This document shows, piece after piece, positions 10,169-17,521 of a DNA stretch of 44,363 bases. The notes beneath the pieces are model-generated. The model made no database searches. It was not told the origin of the DNA and worked only from the letters and a program-made list of their open reading frames with translations. The position numbers and the translations under genes were made by a program. Numbering within the stretch: position 1 is the stretch's first letter; each line of letters starts with the position of its first letter. The stretch comes from Alteromonas sp. ALT199 (GTDB taxonomy: Bacteria; Pseudomonadota; Gammaproteobacteria; Enterobacterales; Alteromonadaceae): the NCBI RefSeq assembly GCF_018619335.1, contig NZ_JAHHDX010000060.1:1-44363 (forward strand), written 5' to 3'.

Positions 10169-11317
10169 ATGCAAGTATATCTCGTTGGTGGCGCAGTACG
10201 TGACGCACTGTTAAACAGAAAAGTTGTTGAACGCGACTATGTAGTAGTGGGCGCTACACCAGAAGAAATGCTTAGCCAAGGTTATACCCAAGTAGGCAAA
10301 GACTTCCCTGTTTTTTTACACCCAAAAACACAGGAAGAATATGCACTAGCTCGCACAGAACGTAAATCAGGAAAAGGCTACACTGGCTTTGTGTGTGATG
10401 CTTCAAGTACCGTAACTTTAGAAGAAGACTTACTGCGCCGAGACCTTACCGTTAATGCGATAGCCCAAGATAACTTTGGACACCTTATCGACCCCTATGG
10501 TGGTGAAAAAGATTTAGAAAACCGCCTACTTCGCCACGTATCAGAAGCCTTTAGTGAAGACCCTCTACGCGTATTTCGCGTGGCACGCTTTGCCACCCGC
10601 TATGCTTATTTAGGTTTTTCTATCGCCAATGAAACCATCGCTCTTATGCAGTCTATGGCGCAAAGCGGCGAGTTAAGCACGCTAAGTGCTGAGCGGGTAT
10701 GGCAAGAAACAAAGCGCAGTCTTTTAGAAAAAACACCCCATGTTTTTTTCACTGTATTACACCAAGCCCATGGCCTCAGTGACTGGTTTGCTGAGCTTGA
10801 AAAGAACTTAGATACTGCTTTGGCAACATTAAAAACGGCGGTAGCGCTAGAAAAGGCTGAAAACGAAAGCCTCGCCAAAAGCACTGATTCAGAAACCGCT
10901 AGGCTGATATTAAGGTTTACAGCGCTGCTTACTCACCTTAATGAGGAAGAAGCGAAACAGTTATGCAGTCGGCTCAAAGTGCAGAACCAAGTTAGTGAAA
11001 TTGTCATCCTTGCCTGCAAATTTAAAGATTTTTTATTGAGTACGCAGAACTCCCCCGCCGATCTACTCGCCTTATTCAATGGCTGTGATGCATGGCGAAG
11101 AGAAGAACGCTTTACCTTATTGCTTAGCGCTTTTGCGCCCTATGCGCACAACAAGGGCATAAATTGGCAACACCAAAAGAAACGCATCGAACAAGCATTA
11201 GCAGCCGCCAAACAAGTGAATGTACAAGACATCATTGCCACGGGCGTTAAAGGCCCCGAAATAAAAGACGCACTCGACCAAGCAAAGCTATCCGCTATTG
11301 CCACTGTTAATACATAA
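10169..11317 (+). CDS. cca: CCA tRNA nucleotidyltransferase lacking the HD domain
   Basis: Adds or repairs the 3' CCA end of tRNAs. The 382-residue protein has the full class II N-terminal half: YLVGGAVRDALL at the start, the metal-binding ERDYVVVGATPEEM, ALARTERKSGKGYTGF, the flexible-loop and nucleotide-binding LLRRDLTVNAIAQD and SEDPLRVFRVARFA. The E. coli enzyme (412 residues) has a C-terminal HD phosphohydrolase domain with an RFATLCHDLGKG motif. The equivalent stretch here (about residues 225-280) has no His-Asp pair and is shorter. Phosphatase and phosphodiesterase activity is therefore unlikely, while CCA addition should be intact. A GGAAGAG ribosome binding site supports the ATG. Confidence 0.93.
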   Translation: MQVYLVGGAVRDALLNRKVVERDYVVVGATPEEMLSQGYTQVGKDFPVFLHPKTQEEYALARTERKSGKGYTGFVCDASSTVTLEEDLLRRDLTVNAIAQDNFGHLIDPYGGEKDLENRLLRHVSEAFSEDPLRVFRVARFATRYAYLGFSIANETIALMQSMAQSGELSTLSAERVWQETKRSLLEKTPHVFFTVLHQAHGLSDWFAELEKNLDTALATLKTAVALEKAENESLAKSTDSETARLILRFTALLTHLNEEEAKQLCSRLKVQNQVSEIVILACKFKDFLLSTQNSPADLLALFNGCDAWRREERFTLLLSAFAPYAHNKGINWQHQKKRIEQALAAAKQVNVQDIIATGVKGPEIKDALDQAKLSAIATVNT

Positions 11318-11334
11318 TTGTGCTAAAGCAATGA

Positions 11335-11550
11335 TTGAAAGGAAACTACTTAACAACATCACCCACATCAGTGGTGACGCTATGGAATGCCAACTCTGGC
11401 GAAGAGATAGCCTCATGGGAAATTAAACGCTACTCAAGCGATACCACCATTCTCTTTATTACACTGAATGAGGATGTTGATGTTGTCACCCTCTCCTCTG
11501 ATGGCGTGCTTCAAAGCTGGGATTACCGCGCACTGGTTACGCCACTTTGA
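11335..11550 (+). pseudogene. WD40-repeat remnant
   Basis: The 71-codon frame reads like the last one or two blades of a WD40 propeller: VVTLWNANSGEEIASW, then a strand, then VVTLSSDGVLQSWDYRALV. WD40 proteins need several such repeats, so this is only a fragment. The frame opens with a TTG directly after an in-frame TGA (11332-11334), contains no ATG and has no ribosome binding site. It sits 17 bp after cca. The best reading is the 3' remnant of a deleted or decayed WD40 gene. A functional small protein is possible but unlikely. Confidence 0.55.
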
Positions 11551-11645
11551 TATGCCGAATTCTGATGCCGTCCCTCACAGCCTTTGCCCACCTTTTTGCT
11601 TACAAGTTTTCGTTTACACAGCTGAAGCATGTCGCTATTATTGAG

Positions 11646-11669
11646 CAAGGATTACAATTGTAATCCTTG
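11646..11669. repeat. Perfect 24-bp palindrome
   Basis: CAAGGATTACAA is followed directly by its exact reverse complement TTGTAATCCTTG. It lies in the gap between the WD40 remnant and the lipoprotein gene. No T-run follows, so it is not a typical terminator. It could be an operator for the downstream gene, whose start is about 145 bp away, or a relic site. I do not recognise a known consensus. Confidence 0.5.
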
Positions 11670-11813
11670 AATGCATTTGTGCAACAGTTACTCACTAGAT
11701 ATTTGTGGCTTGTTCACCGTTTGTTAAATAACTACTTCAAAGCGCGATTCGTTTTGAATAAACGGTTCGTCCTTTTAAATGAAGAAATCTGACATTGGTT
11801 TGGAGATTCTTAA

Positions 11814-12527
11814 GTGAAAAAAACAATAATAACGTACCTTATAACTTTATCTTTTGCCCTTGTAGTTAGTGGATGTGCAAGCCCCCCAACCGTTTATCTT
11901 TATGGCAAATATCTTGAGCCGTCCAAAGTTCAAGCACTATCTGAACAGTTAACGGATAAAGGCTTAGATGTTGAAGTAAACGACTTTGATTTTCCTACAT
12001 CCGTGTCTACCAATACGTTGCTCTATTCCTTGATGCTACAATCACCAGAAGCAATCGACAATACCACTAGTATCGCAGAGCATGCGGGTTACTCTATAAA
12101 CAATGTCCAATCGCTCACTCAAGGCAATCATTGGTATACTAAAAACTCTTTGGCGCTGTTCGTGTTTCCTGACGGCAATCGCCCCCGTGGAACCCTTCTT
12201 GCCCAAGACCTTATCCATAGCTATATCGCCAATGGGTGTGGTAACGGCCAGCGCCTCACGCTGTATAAAGACGGTACGTATATCCTCACACTTCAAAAGC
12301 CCACATCTTCAGAAGATGTAAAGGGTAAATGGAAGTTTCGCCAGTTTCCTTACCTAGAGCTTCAAGAACCAAATTCACCGTACGCCAACTACTACTTCGA
12401 AATTTCACGGGTTGAAAGTGAGGATAAAGTGAGTAAGCTCGATTTAACGCACTTGCATTTACTTAACGCCAACAGTGCCAACCCGTTAGCGTCAGAATGT
12501 GTATTTACCTACGGTATACGAATTTAA
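11814..12527 (+). CDS. Putative lipoprotein
   Basis: A 237-residue exported protein starting at GTG with a GGAG ribosome binding site. The signal peptide ends in a clear lipobox (VVSG before Cys21), so it is a lipoprotein; Ala-Ser after the Cys suggests outer-membrane sorting. The mature part begins with a strand-turn pattern (YLYGKYLEPSKVQALSEQLTDKGLDVEV) resembling small alpha/beta domains found in envelope proteins. Two acidic and aromatic beta-rich segments follow. I do not recognise the family. It is separated from srmB by 73 bp containing an srmB promoter element, so it is probably its own unit. Confidence 0.75.
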   Translation: MKKTIITYLITLSFALVVSGCASPPTVYLYGKYLEPSKVQALSEQLTDKGLDVEVNDFDFPTSVSTNTLLYSLMLQSPEAIDNTTSIAEHAGYSINNVQSLTQGNHWYTKNSLALFVFPDGNRPRGTLLAQDLIHSYIANGCGNGQRLTLYKDGTYILTLQKPTSSEDVKGKWKFRQFPYLELQEPNSPYANYYFEISRVESEDKVSKLDLTHLHLLNANSANPLASECVFTYGIRI

Positions 12528-12559
12528 CGCCAGTTTTTCTCAATGTTTTGGTGTAGCAA

Positions 12560-12568
12560 TGCTACAAT
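12560..12568 (+). promoter_or_regulatory. Extended -10 promoter element upstream of srmB
   Basis: TGCTACAAT is an extended -10 (TGn plus TACAAT at 12563-12568), 32 bp before the srmB ATG. It partly overlaps a small inverted repeat GTAGCA/TGCTAC. No -35 is evident. Confidence 0.45.
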
Positions 12569-12600
12569 ATGCCCCATTCATTTAGAGCGTTTTTTATACT

Positions 12601-13827
12601 ATGACTTTCGAAGAACTCGAATTAGACGAAGCACTGTGTCACGCAGCTGCCGATATGGGGTTTGAAACTCCAACAAGCATTCAAGAACTCGTGATCCCGC
12701 ATGCGTTGGATGGACGAGACATCTTGGCCTCTGCCCCTACAGGTACAGGTAAAACAGCCGCATTCTTATTACCTGCGTGCCAGTTTTTACTTGATTACCC
12801 ACGCAGACAGCCTGGTGCGACACGTATTTTGATTTTAACGCCCACCCGCGAGTTGGCGCTACAAGTATACGAACAAGCGGTCGCTATTACTAAACATACA
12901 CAAATTGTGTGCGGCGTAATAACCGGCGGTATTAACTATGGCACCGATAAAGAAACCTTAAGCAAAAATCTCGATATTCTTGTGGCCACGCCAGGCCGCT
13001 TGCTTGAACACATCGAAAAAGAAGCAGCAGACTGCCGCGATATTGAGTGTTTAATTCTTGATGAAGCTGACCGCATGTTGGATATGGGTTTTTCTACTGT
13101 AGTTAACCAAATTGCAGCTGAAGCGCGCTGGCGCAAGCAGAACTTACTGTTCTCTGCCACGCTAGAAGGTAAAGGTGTTAAAACCTTCGCTCACGACATT
13201 CTTAACAACCCTGAAGTTGTTGAAGCGAACCCATCACGCAAAGAAAAGAATAAAATTCATCAGTGGTATCACCTTGCTGACGACATGAACCACAAGCTAG
13301 CTTTGCTAGTGAATATTTTGAAGCAAGAAACAACAACCTCTGCTGTTGTTTTTGTTAAAACCCGAGAACGCCTGCAAATGCTAAAAGACTTTTTAGCCTC
13401 TAAAGATGTTCCTGTTTGCTGGCTACAGGGTGAGATGCCACAAGACAAACGTATTGCAGCGCTAGCCCGTTTCAAAAGTGGTGAAGTGCCTATCTTGTTA
13501 GCAACGGATGTTGCGGCCCGTGGTATCGACGTACCTAACGTAAGTCATGTTGTTAACTTCGACATGCCGCGTAAAGCCGACGTTTACGTACACCGTATTG
13601 GCAGAACCGGTCGTGCTGGCGCCAAAGGTACCGCAATATCCTTAGTTGAAGCCCACGATTTTGATATGGTAGCTAAAACTGCACGTTACATGGGCGAGCC
13701 ACTGAAAGCCCGCGTTATTGACGAGCTACGCCCTAAAAACAAAACGCCTAAAATTGGCCCGAAAAAGAAAAAAGTAAAGGCCAAAGACAAAGCCAAGTCA
13801 AAAGCTAAGCCTAAAAAGAAAAAGTAG
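12601..13827 (+). CDS. srmB: DEAD-box ATP-dependent RNA helicase SrmB
   Basis: Helicase that assists early 50S ribosomal subunit assembly in E. coli. The 408 residues carry all DEAD-box motifs in order: Q motif with FETPTSIQ (about residue 21), Walker A ASAPTGTGKT, PTRELA, TPGR, DEAD in LILDEADRMLDMGF, SAT in LLFSATLEG, then in the second domain VFVKTRER, ATDVAARGID and HRIGRTGRAG. The C-terminal tail is a Lys/Ala-rich low-complexity segment typical of RNA-binding extensions. SrmB is preferred over RhlE or DbpA from the short N-terminus MTFEELELDEAL and overall similarity. It is followed by a repeat element rather than a recognisable terminator. Confidence 0.9.
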   Translation: MTFEELELDEALCHAAADMGFETPTSIQELVIPHALDGRDILASAPTGTGKTAAFLLPACQFLLDYPRRQPGATRILILTPTRELALQVYEQAVAITKHTQIVCGVITGGINYGTDKETLSKNLDILVATPGRLLEHIEKEAADCRDIECLILDEADRMLDMGFSTVVNQIAAEARWRKQNLLFSATLEGKGVKTFAHDILNNPEVVEANPSRKEKNKIHQWYHLADDMNHKLALLVNILKQETTTSAVVFVKTRERLQMLKDFLASKDVPVCWLQGEMPQDKRIAALARFKSGEVPILLATDVAARGIDVPNVSHVVNFDMPRKADVYVHRIGRTGRAGAKGTAISLVEAHDFDMVAKTARYMGEPLKARVIDELRPKNKTPKIGPKKKKVKAKDKAKSKAKPKKKK

Positions 13828-13870
13828 AGAGTGCGAAAGTAGTAAATAAGTAACATTCAGGTGAGTTAAT

Positions 13871-13998
13871 GCGGTGGGCCAGGATGTAGGTGGAACATTG
13901 CCGACACAAACCCTCTGCCGCAGGGATGCGGCAGCGGAGCGCACATGGATGTGTTTACCGCGTGTTTGTGGAGGCAATGTTTCGCCCGCAGCCACCGC
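13871..13998 (+). repeat. Structured intergenic repeat with two GGA-loop hairpins
   Basis: A 128-bp element framed by GCGGTGG (13871-13877) and CCACCGC (13992-13998). Moving inward, GGAACATTGCC (13892-13902) pairs with GGCAATGTTTC (13973-13983), and CACAAAC (13905-13911) with GTTTGTG (13964-13970). Inside this long stem sit two hairpins. CTGCCGC/GCGGCAG (13915-13934) exposes AGGGAT. CACA/TGTG (13942-13953) exposes TGGA. Both loops resemble the GGA-in-loop binding sites of CsrA/RsmA. The element fills the srmB-rdgB gap. It looks like a dispersed, folded repeat or RNA element, though only this copy is visible here. Confidence 0.6.
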
Positions 13999-14037
13999 CC
14001 TCTGCTTTAGCTCACCGTCAGTTCAAAAGAGTACACA

Positions 14038-14640
14038 ATGAAATTCCCAGAAAAAATTGTTTTAGCCACAGGTAACCAAGGCAAGGTGCGTGAGTTTGCG
14101 TCCCTGTTTGCAGATTACGGTGTAGACGTTGTGGCGCAAAAAGAATTAGGTGTATCTGATGTGCCTGAAACCGGCACAACATTCGTTGAAAATGCCATTA
14201 TCAAAGCGCGCCATGCCGCACAAGTAACAGGCCTTCCTGCTATTGCTGACGACTCAGGCTTAGTAGTCGACGCTCTTGGCGGCGCGCCCGGTATTTATTC
14301 AGCCCGCTATGCTGGCGCTGATGCAACTGATGACACCAATATCGACAAGCTGTTAGCTGCCCTAAATGGCGAGACCCAGCGTAAAGCGCACTTCTTTTGT
14401 ACCTTGGTGTTTATGCGCCATGCTGAAGACCCAGTACCATTAGTTAGCCAAGGTAAATGGCAAGGGGAAATCCTAACCGCTCGCTCTGGTAACGACGGTT
14501 TTGGTTACGACCCGGTATTTCACGTGCCAACTCATGGATGCACTGCGGCAGAGTTGGAGAAAGTTGAAAAGAACCGTATTAGCCATCGCGGCAACGCCCT
14601 TGGGATATTGCTTGATAATATGAGAGCGACTTTTGCGTAA
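14038..14640 (+). CDS. rdgB: XTP/dITP pyrophosphatase, RdgB/HAM1 family
   Basis: Removes non-canonical purine triphosphates (dITP, XTP) from the nucleotide pool, giving monophosphate and pyrophosphate. The 200 residues match the family, with [12 protein letters not shown] at the N-terminus, [24 protein letters not shown] (metal and base binding), [11 protein letters not shown] and the C-terminal KNRISHRG. It overlaps hemW by 8 bp, forming a two-gene operon as in many gammaproteobacteria. Nothing is missing. The preceding 210 bp hold the structured repeat at 13871-13998, which could be in its leader. Confidence 0.95.
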   Translation: MKFPEKIVLATGNQGKVREFASLFADYGVDVVAQKELGVSDVPETGTTFVENAIIKARHAAQVTGLPAIADDSGLVVDALGGAPGIYSARYAGADATDDTNIDKLLAALNGETQRKAHFFCTLVFMRHAEDPVPLVSQGKWQGEILTARSGNDGFGYDPVFHVPTHGCTAAELEKVEKNRISHRGNALGILLDNMRATFA

Positions 14641-15772
14641 TCCTCCGCTTAGTCTTTATATCCACATTCCTTGGTGTGTTCAAAAGTGTCCGTACTGCGA
14701 CTTTAACTCTCACGGACTTAAGTCAGCTTTACCTGAAAAAGAGTATGTAGCGCACCTTTTGGATGATTTAGCCATTGATGCCAGACGTATTGGCGACCGC
14801 CCTGTTGAAACAATCTTTATCGGCGGTGGCACGCCTAGTTTATTTTCAAGCGAGGCCATGGCAGACATCTTAAACGGCGTTAAGCAACGGGTTAACTTAA
14901 GCGATACCGCTGAAATAACCATGGAAGCCAACCCAGGCACTGTTGAAGCTGGTAAGTTTTCAGGCTTTTATCAGGCAGGCGTAAACCGAATATCGGTAGG
15001 CATTCAAAGCTTTCAGCCCAAGCATTTAAAGGTGCTAGGCCGTATTCATAATGAAAGCCAAGCTGAAAACGCGGTAAAACAAGCGCACAGCGCTGGGCTC
15101 CCCACGTTTAATTTAGATCTTATGCATGGGCTACCTGAACAAAGCGTAGAAAATGCCATGGCCGACTTAAAGCAAGGCATTGAGCTAAACCCATACCACC
15201 TGTCGTGGTACCAGCTTACTATCGAGCCAAATACGCCTTTCTATTCAAAGCCGCCAGAGCTACCTGACGATGATATTCTGTGGGAAATACAGGAAAAAGG
15301 TCACAGCCTTTTAGAGCGTGCAGGCTATCACCAGTACGAGATATCAGGCTACGCTAAAGCAGGACATCAATGCCGCCATAACCTTAATTACTGGCGCTTT
15401 GGCGACTATTTAGGTATTGGTTGTGGTGCCCACGGAAAGATTACCGATGCAACTAATGGCACAATTCACCGTACCGTTAAAGTGAAGCATCCAAGAGGCT
15501 ACATGGAGATGAGCCGACCGTATTTAGATACGCAAACGCAAGTTAGCGCAGACGACCTGCCCTTTGAATTCTTCATGAACAGGTTTCGTTTAGTTGAGCC
15601 GTGCCCGATTAGTGATTTCAGCGATTTCACGGGTACTAAGTTAACTGACGACGTCGAGCGTGCCCTGTCTGATGCTCATCACCAAGGTTTACTTTCTATT
15701 TCAGATAGCCATTGGCAGGTAACCTCAAAAGGGCGTAGATATCTCAACTCGCTACTGTCGTGTTTCGTGTAA
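14633..15772 (+). CDS. hemW: HemW, radical SAM heme chaperone
   Basis: Radical SAM protein of the HemN-like HemW family, which binds heme and delivers it to respiratory enzymes rather than oxidising coproporphyrinogen. The 379-residue protein has the cluster motif in [15 protein letters not shown] near residue 10, the glycine-rich [19 protein letters not shown] and the C-terminal HemN-type domain. The reading frame has no ATG near the start. TTG at 14633, inside rdgB, is preferred because the frame is closed at 14621-14623. Coupled translation with rdgB is likely. An intrinsic terminator follows 37 bp after the stop. Confidence 0.92.
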   Translation: MRNPPLSLYIHIPWCVQKCPYCDFNSHGLKSALPEKEYVAHLLDDLAIDARRIGDRPVETIFIGGGTPSLFSSEAMADILNGVKQRVNLSDTAEITMEANPGTVEAGKFSGFYQAGVNRISVGIQSFQPKHLKVLGRIHNESQAENAVKQAHSAGLPTFNLDLMHGLPEQSVENAMADLKQGIELNPYHLSWYQLTIEPNTPFYSKPPELPDDDILWEIQEKGHSLLERAGYHQYEISGYAKAGHQCRHNLNYWRFGDYLGIGCGAHGKITDATNGTIHRTVKVKHPRGYMEMSRPYLDTQTQVSADDLPFEFFMNRFRLVEPCPISDFSDFTGTKLTDDVERALSDAHHQGLLSISDSHWQVTSKGRRYLNSLLSCFV

Positions 15773-15809
15773 CCTTGCCTTTTTTGAGCCCCTCAGAAAT
15801 CAGATCGAA

Positions 15810-15833
15810 AAAAGCCTGCTCACGCAGGCTTTT
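15810..15833. terminator. Bidirectional terminator between hemW and yggN-like gene
   Basis: AAAAGCCTGC (15810-15819), loop TCAC, GCAGGCTTTT (15824-15833). The A-rich and T-rich flanks serve both convergent genes. Confidence 0.85.
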
Positions 15834-15884
15834 CTGTCTTAGTCAGTCCTTTATCAAGCTTAGTTTAGCTATTTCTCACTTTTG

Positions 15885-16685
15885 CTAGTGTTCATTCTTA
15901 TCTTGTCGCGTAATAATATTGTAAGGCTTAAAAGCGGGTACGTTTGCTCGAAGGTTTTCTTCTGCTATGTCTAAACGTTTAAGCTTTTCACAAAACCACT
16001 CTGCCTTCTTACGCAAGGTGGTGGCTTTGTCACCTACATCCAGGTGCTCGCCCACATTATTAAGCTGGCGGGTAATTTCAGCCACCTTTTCCTGGTTTAC
16101 CTCGCCACTTCCGGTATTAATACCGCTAATTGCCGATAATATGCCGCCGACAGATGTTGAAATTGCTTCTTCAAGCTGCGCCTCAATTTCGCTATCTACA
16201 AACTCATCAACGCTTTCAAGCGATCCAGGGCCAATGAAATAATGATTACTAGCGTGCCTAAATTTATCTTTGACGCGGTTTTGAACGCGCTTCATAGCAA
16301 TATTCAAACGTTCATAGCTATCGTGGTCACTGCCCACTAAACCTAAGTAAACATGCTCAATGGTATCAATAGCTAAATCTACACCTTCGGTAGCCAAAAC
16401 AATCATTTTTGGCACTACATAGTGTAGCCCTGAAGAATACTCTTCAAGCCATTGCTTTTCCTGCTCGCTCAAGGTTTGCCAACGCCCACCTATAAACAGC
16501 TGGTTTTGGCCGTTAATTTGAACCACAGTACGGGTTTTATCCATTACACGTAGTTGTTCATTATTAACGGCAATACCATACGCAAAATCGATGTTGCAGG
16601 TATATTCGGCTTGCGCAGATGCGCTTAGTCCAGCGAACAAACAAATTGTGAAGAGAACAGCCTTAAGGCGAGATATCATTTTCAT
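15885..16685 (-). CDS. yggN: YggN-family protein (DUF2884)
   Basis: A 266-residue exported protein with a signal peptide cleaved near ASAQA-EY (about residue 27). The mature N-terminus (YTCNIDFAYGIAVNNEQLRVM) and the following beta strands match the E. coli YggN/DUF2884 family. The C-terminal half is helical and acidic. The function is unknown; it is expected in the periplasm. In E. coli, yggN lies close to rdgB (yggV) and hemW (yggW), and the same neighbourhood here supports the assignment. It converges with hemW across a shared terminator. Confidence 0.8.
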   Translation of the reverse strand: MKMISRLKAVLFTICLFAGLSASAQAEYTCNIDFAYGIAVNNEQLRVMDKTRTVVQINGQNQLFIGGRWQTLSEQEKQWLEEYSSGLHYVVPKMIVLATEGVDLAIDTIEHVYLGLVGSDHDSYERLNIAMKRVQNRVKDKFRHASNHYFIGPGSLESVDEFVDSEIEAQLEEAISTSVGGILSAISGINTGSGEVNQEKVAEITRQLNNVGEHLDVGDKATTLRKKAEWFCEKLKRLDIAEENLRANVPAFKPYNIITRQDKNEH

Positions 16686-16839
16686 ACCATCATTGTGGCT
16701 AGCTTACTGAGAAATAAAAAGCCAACTTGAGTCTAACGAGCTAAAAATCAGGTTGAACATGTCGAGATTGTCAATTTACGCAAAACATAAACTAACCACG
16801 AATGTGAACGGTAAAAATCTGAATCTTGAACGACTAGAC

Positions 16840-16877
16840 CAAAAACAACAAAGCACGCATTATAAAGCGTGCTTTGT
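16840..16877 (-). terminator. Terminator of the DUF1566 operon
   Basis: An 11-bp inverted repeat (16848-16858 with 16867-16877) around an 8-nt loop. On the minus strand it is followed by a T-rich tail (16840-16847). It lies about 70 bp downstream of the 16947-17519 gene. Confidence 0.75.
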
Positions 16878-16946
16878 CGATAAAAAGCCTCAACAACAGA
16901 TACTAGACGAAAGACTAATACGAAGCGGTGTGAATTTTTTCTACAT

Positions 16947-17519
16947 CTACTCGTTGGTGTAAGTACGTACTAAACGTACATAAATGAATCGATCCTTTTC
17001 TTTAATCGAGTGACTAGCATTAAAGAAGGCAACAACCCAAGATCTGTCCGGATCATCTGCTGAAGGAGTTGAAGTCCAAAAATCATCGGGAGGCGTAGCC
17101 GGAAAGAGCGATCTATTTATTGCTGGACGAACACAGTCTCGCTCCGTCAACGTTGCCAACTCTTTAACGTTAGGCAAGCGCCATCCCAACAGGTCATCGT
17201 TGCTTGCTTGCTGAGCGAGCTGTAAGGCTTGCTGCCACGTATATTTTACCGCTTCACCACTACATGTAGAGCCATCCCATGTTTGCCCTTCTGCACAGCG
17301 CCTCCACACTAAATCAGTGGTGGTATCAAGTAAGGTACTGGTGGTAACCGCTTCAAAATTATCGTTGGGTGTGGTTTCTAGCCCATCAGACAAGCACTCT
17401 TGGGCATAAGCTGAAAACGATCCCCCTACAAGTAACGTTGAAACAGCAAAGATCCTTAATGAATTCACTACTGTATTTTTTGCTACTGATTTGGCGACTT
17501 TATTAATTTGTTTACTCAT
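16947..17519 (-). CDS. DUF1566 domain protein, exported
   Basis: A 190-residue protein with a signal peptide ending near SAYAQ-EC (about residue 40). Most of the mature part is a DUF1566 domain: TDLVWRRCAEGQTWDG, a YTWQQALQLA helix, WRLPNVKELATL, DFWTSTP and a closing VRLVR. This domain shares a fold with C-type-lectin-like/formylglycine-generating modules and is common in secreted proteins of unknown role. It starts 2 bp after the stop of the larger DUF1566 lipoprotein gene, so the two form an operon. Six Cys residues in the mature part suggest disulfides. Confidence 0.8.
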   Translation of the reverse strand: MSKQINKVAKSVAKNTVVNSLRIFAVSTLLVGGSFSAYAQECLSDGLETTPNDNFEAVTTSTLLDTTTDLVWRRCAEGQTWDGSTCSGEAVKYTWQQALQLAQQASNDDLLGWRLPNVKELATLTERDCVRPAINRSLFPATPPDDFWTSTPSADDPDRSWVVAFFNASHSIKEKDRFIYVRLVRTYTNE

Positions 17520-17521
17520 GA

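Noticed and set aside
13890..14075. 61-codon frame between srmB and rdgB
   Set aside because: It lies in the structured repeat and runs into rdgB out of frame. Its sequence is explained by the repeat.
16753..16962. 69-codon plus-strand frame
   Set aside because: It crosses a minus-strand terminator and the 3' end of the DUF1566 gene, with no ribosome binding site.
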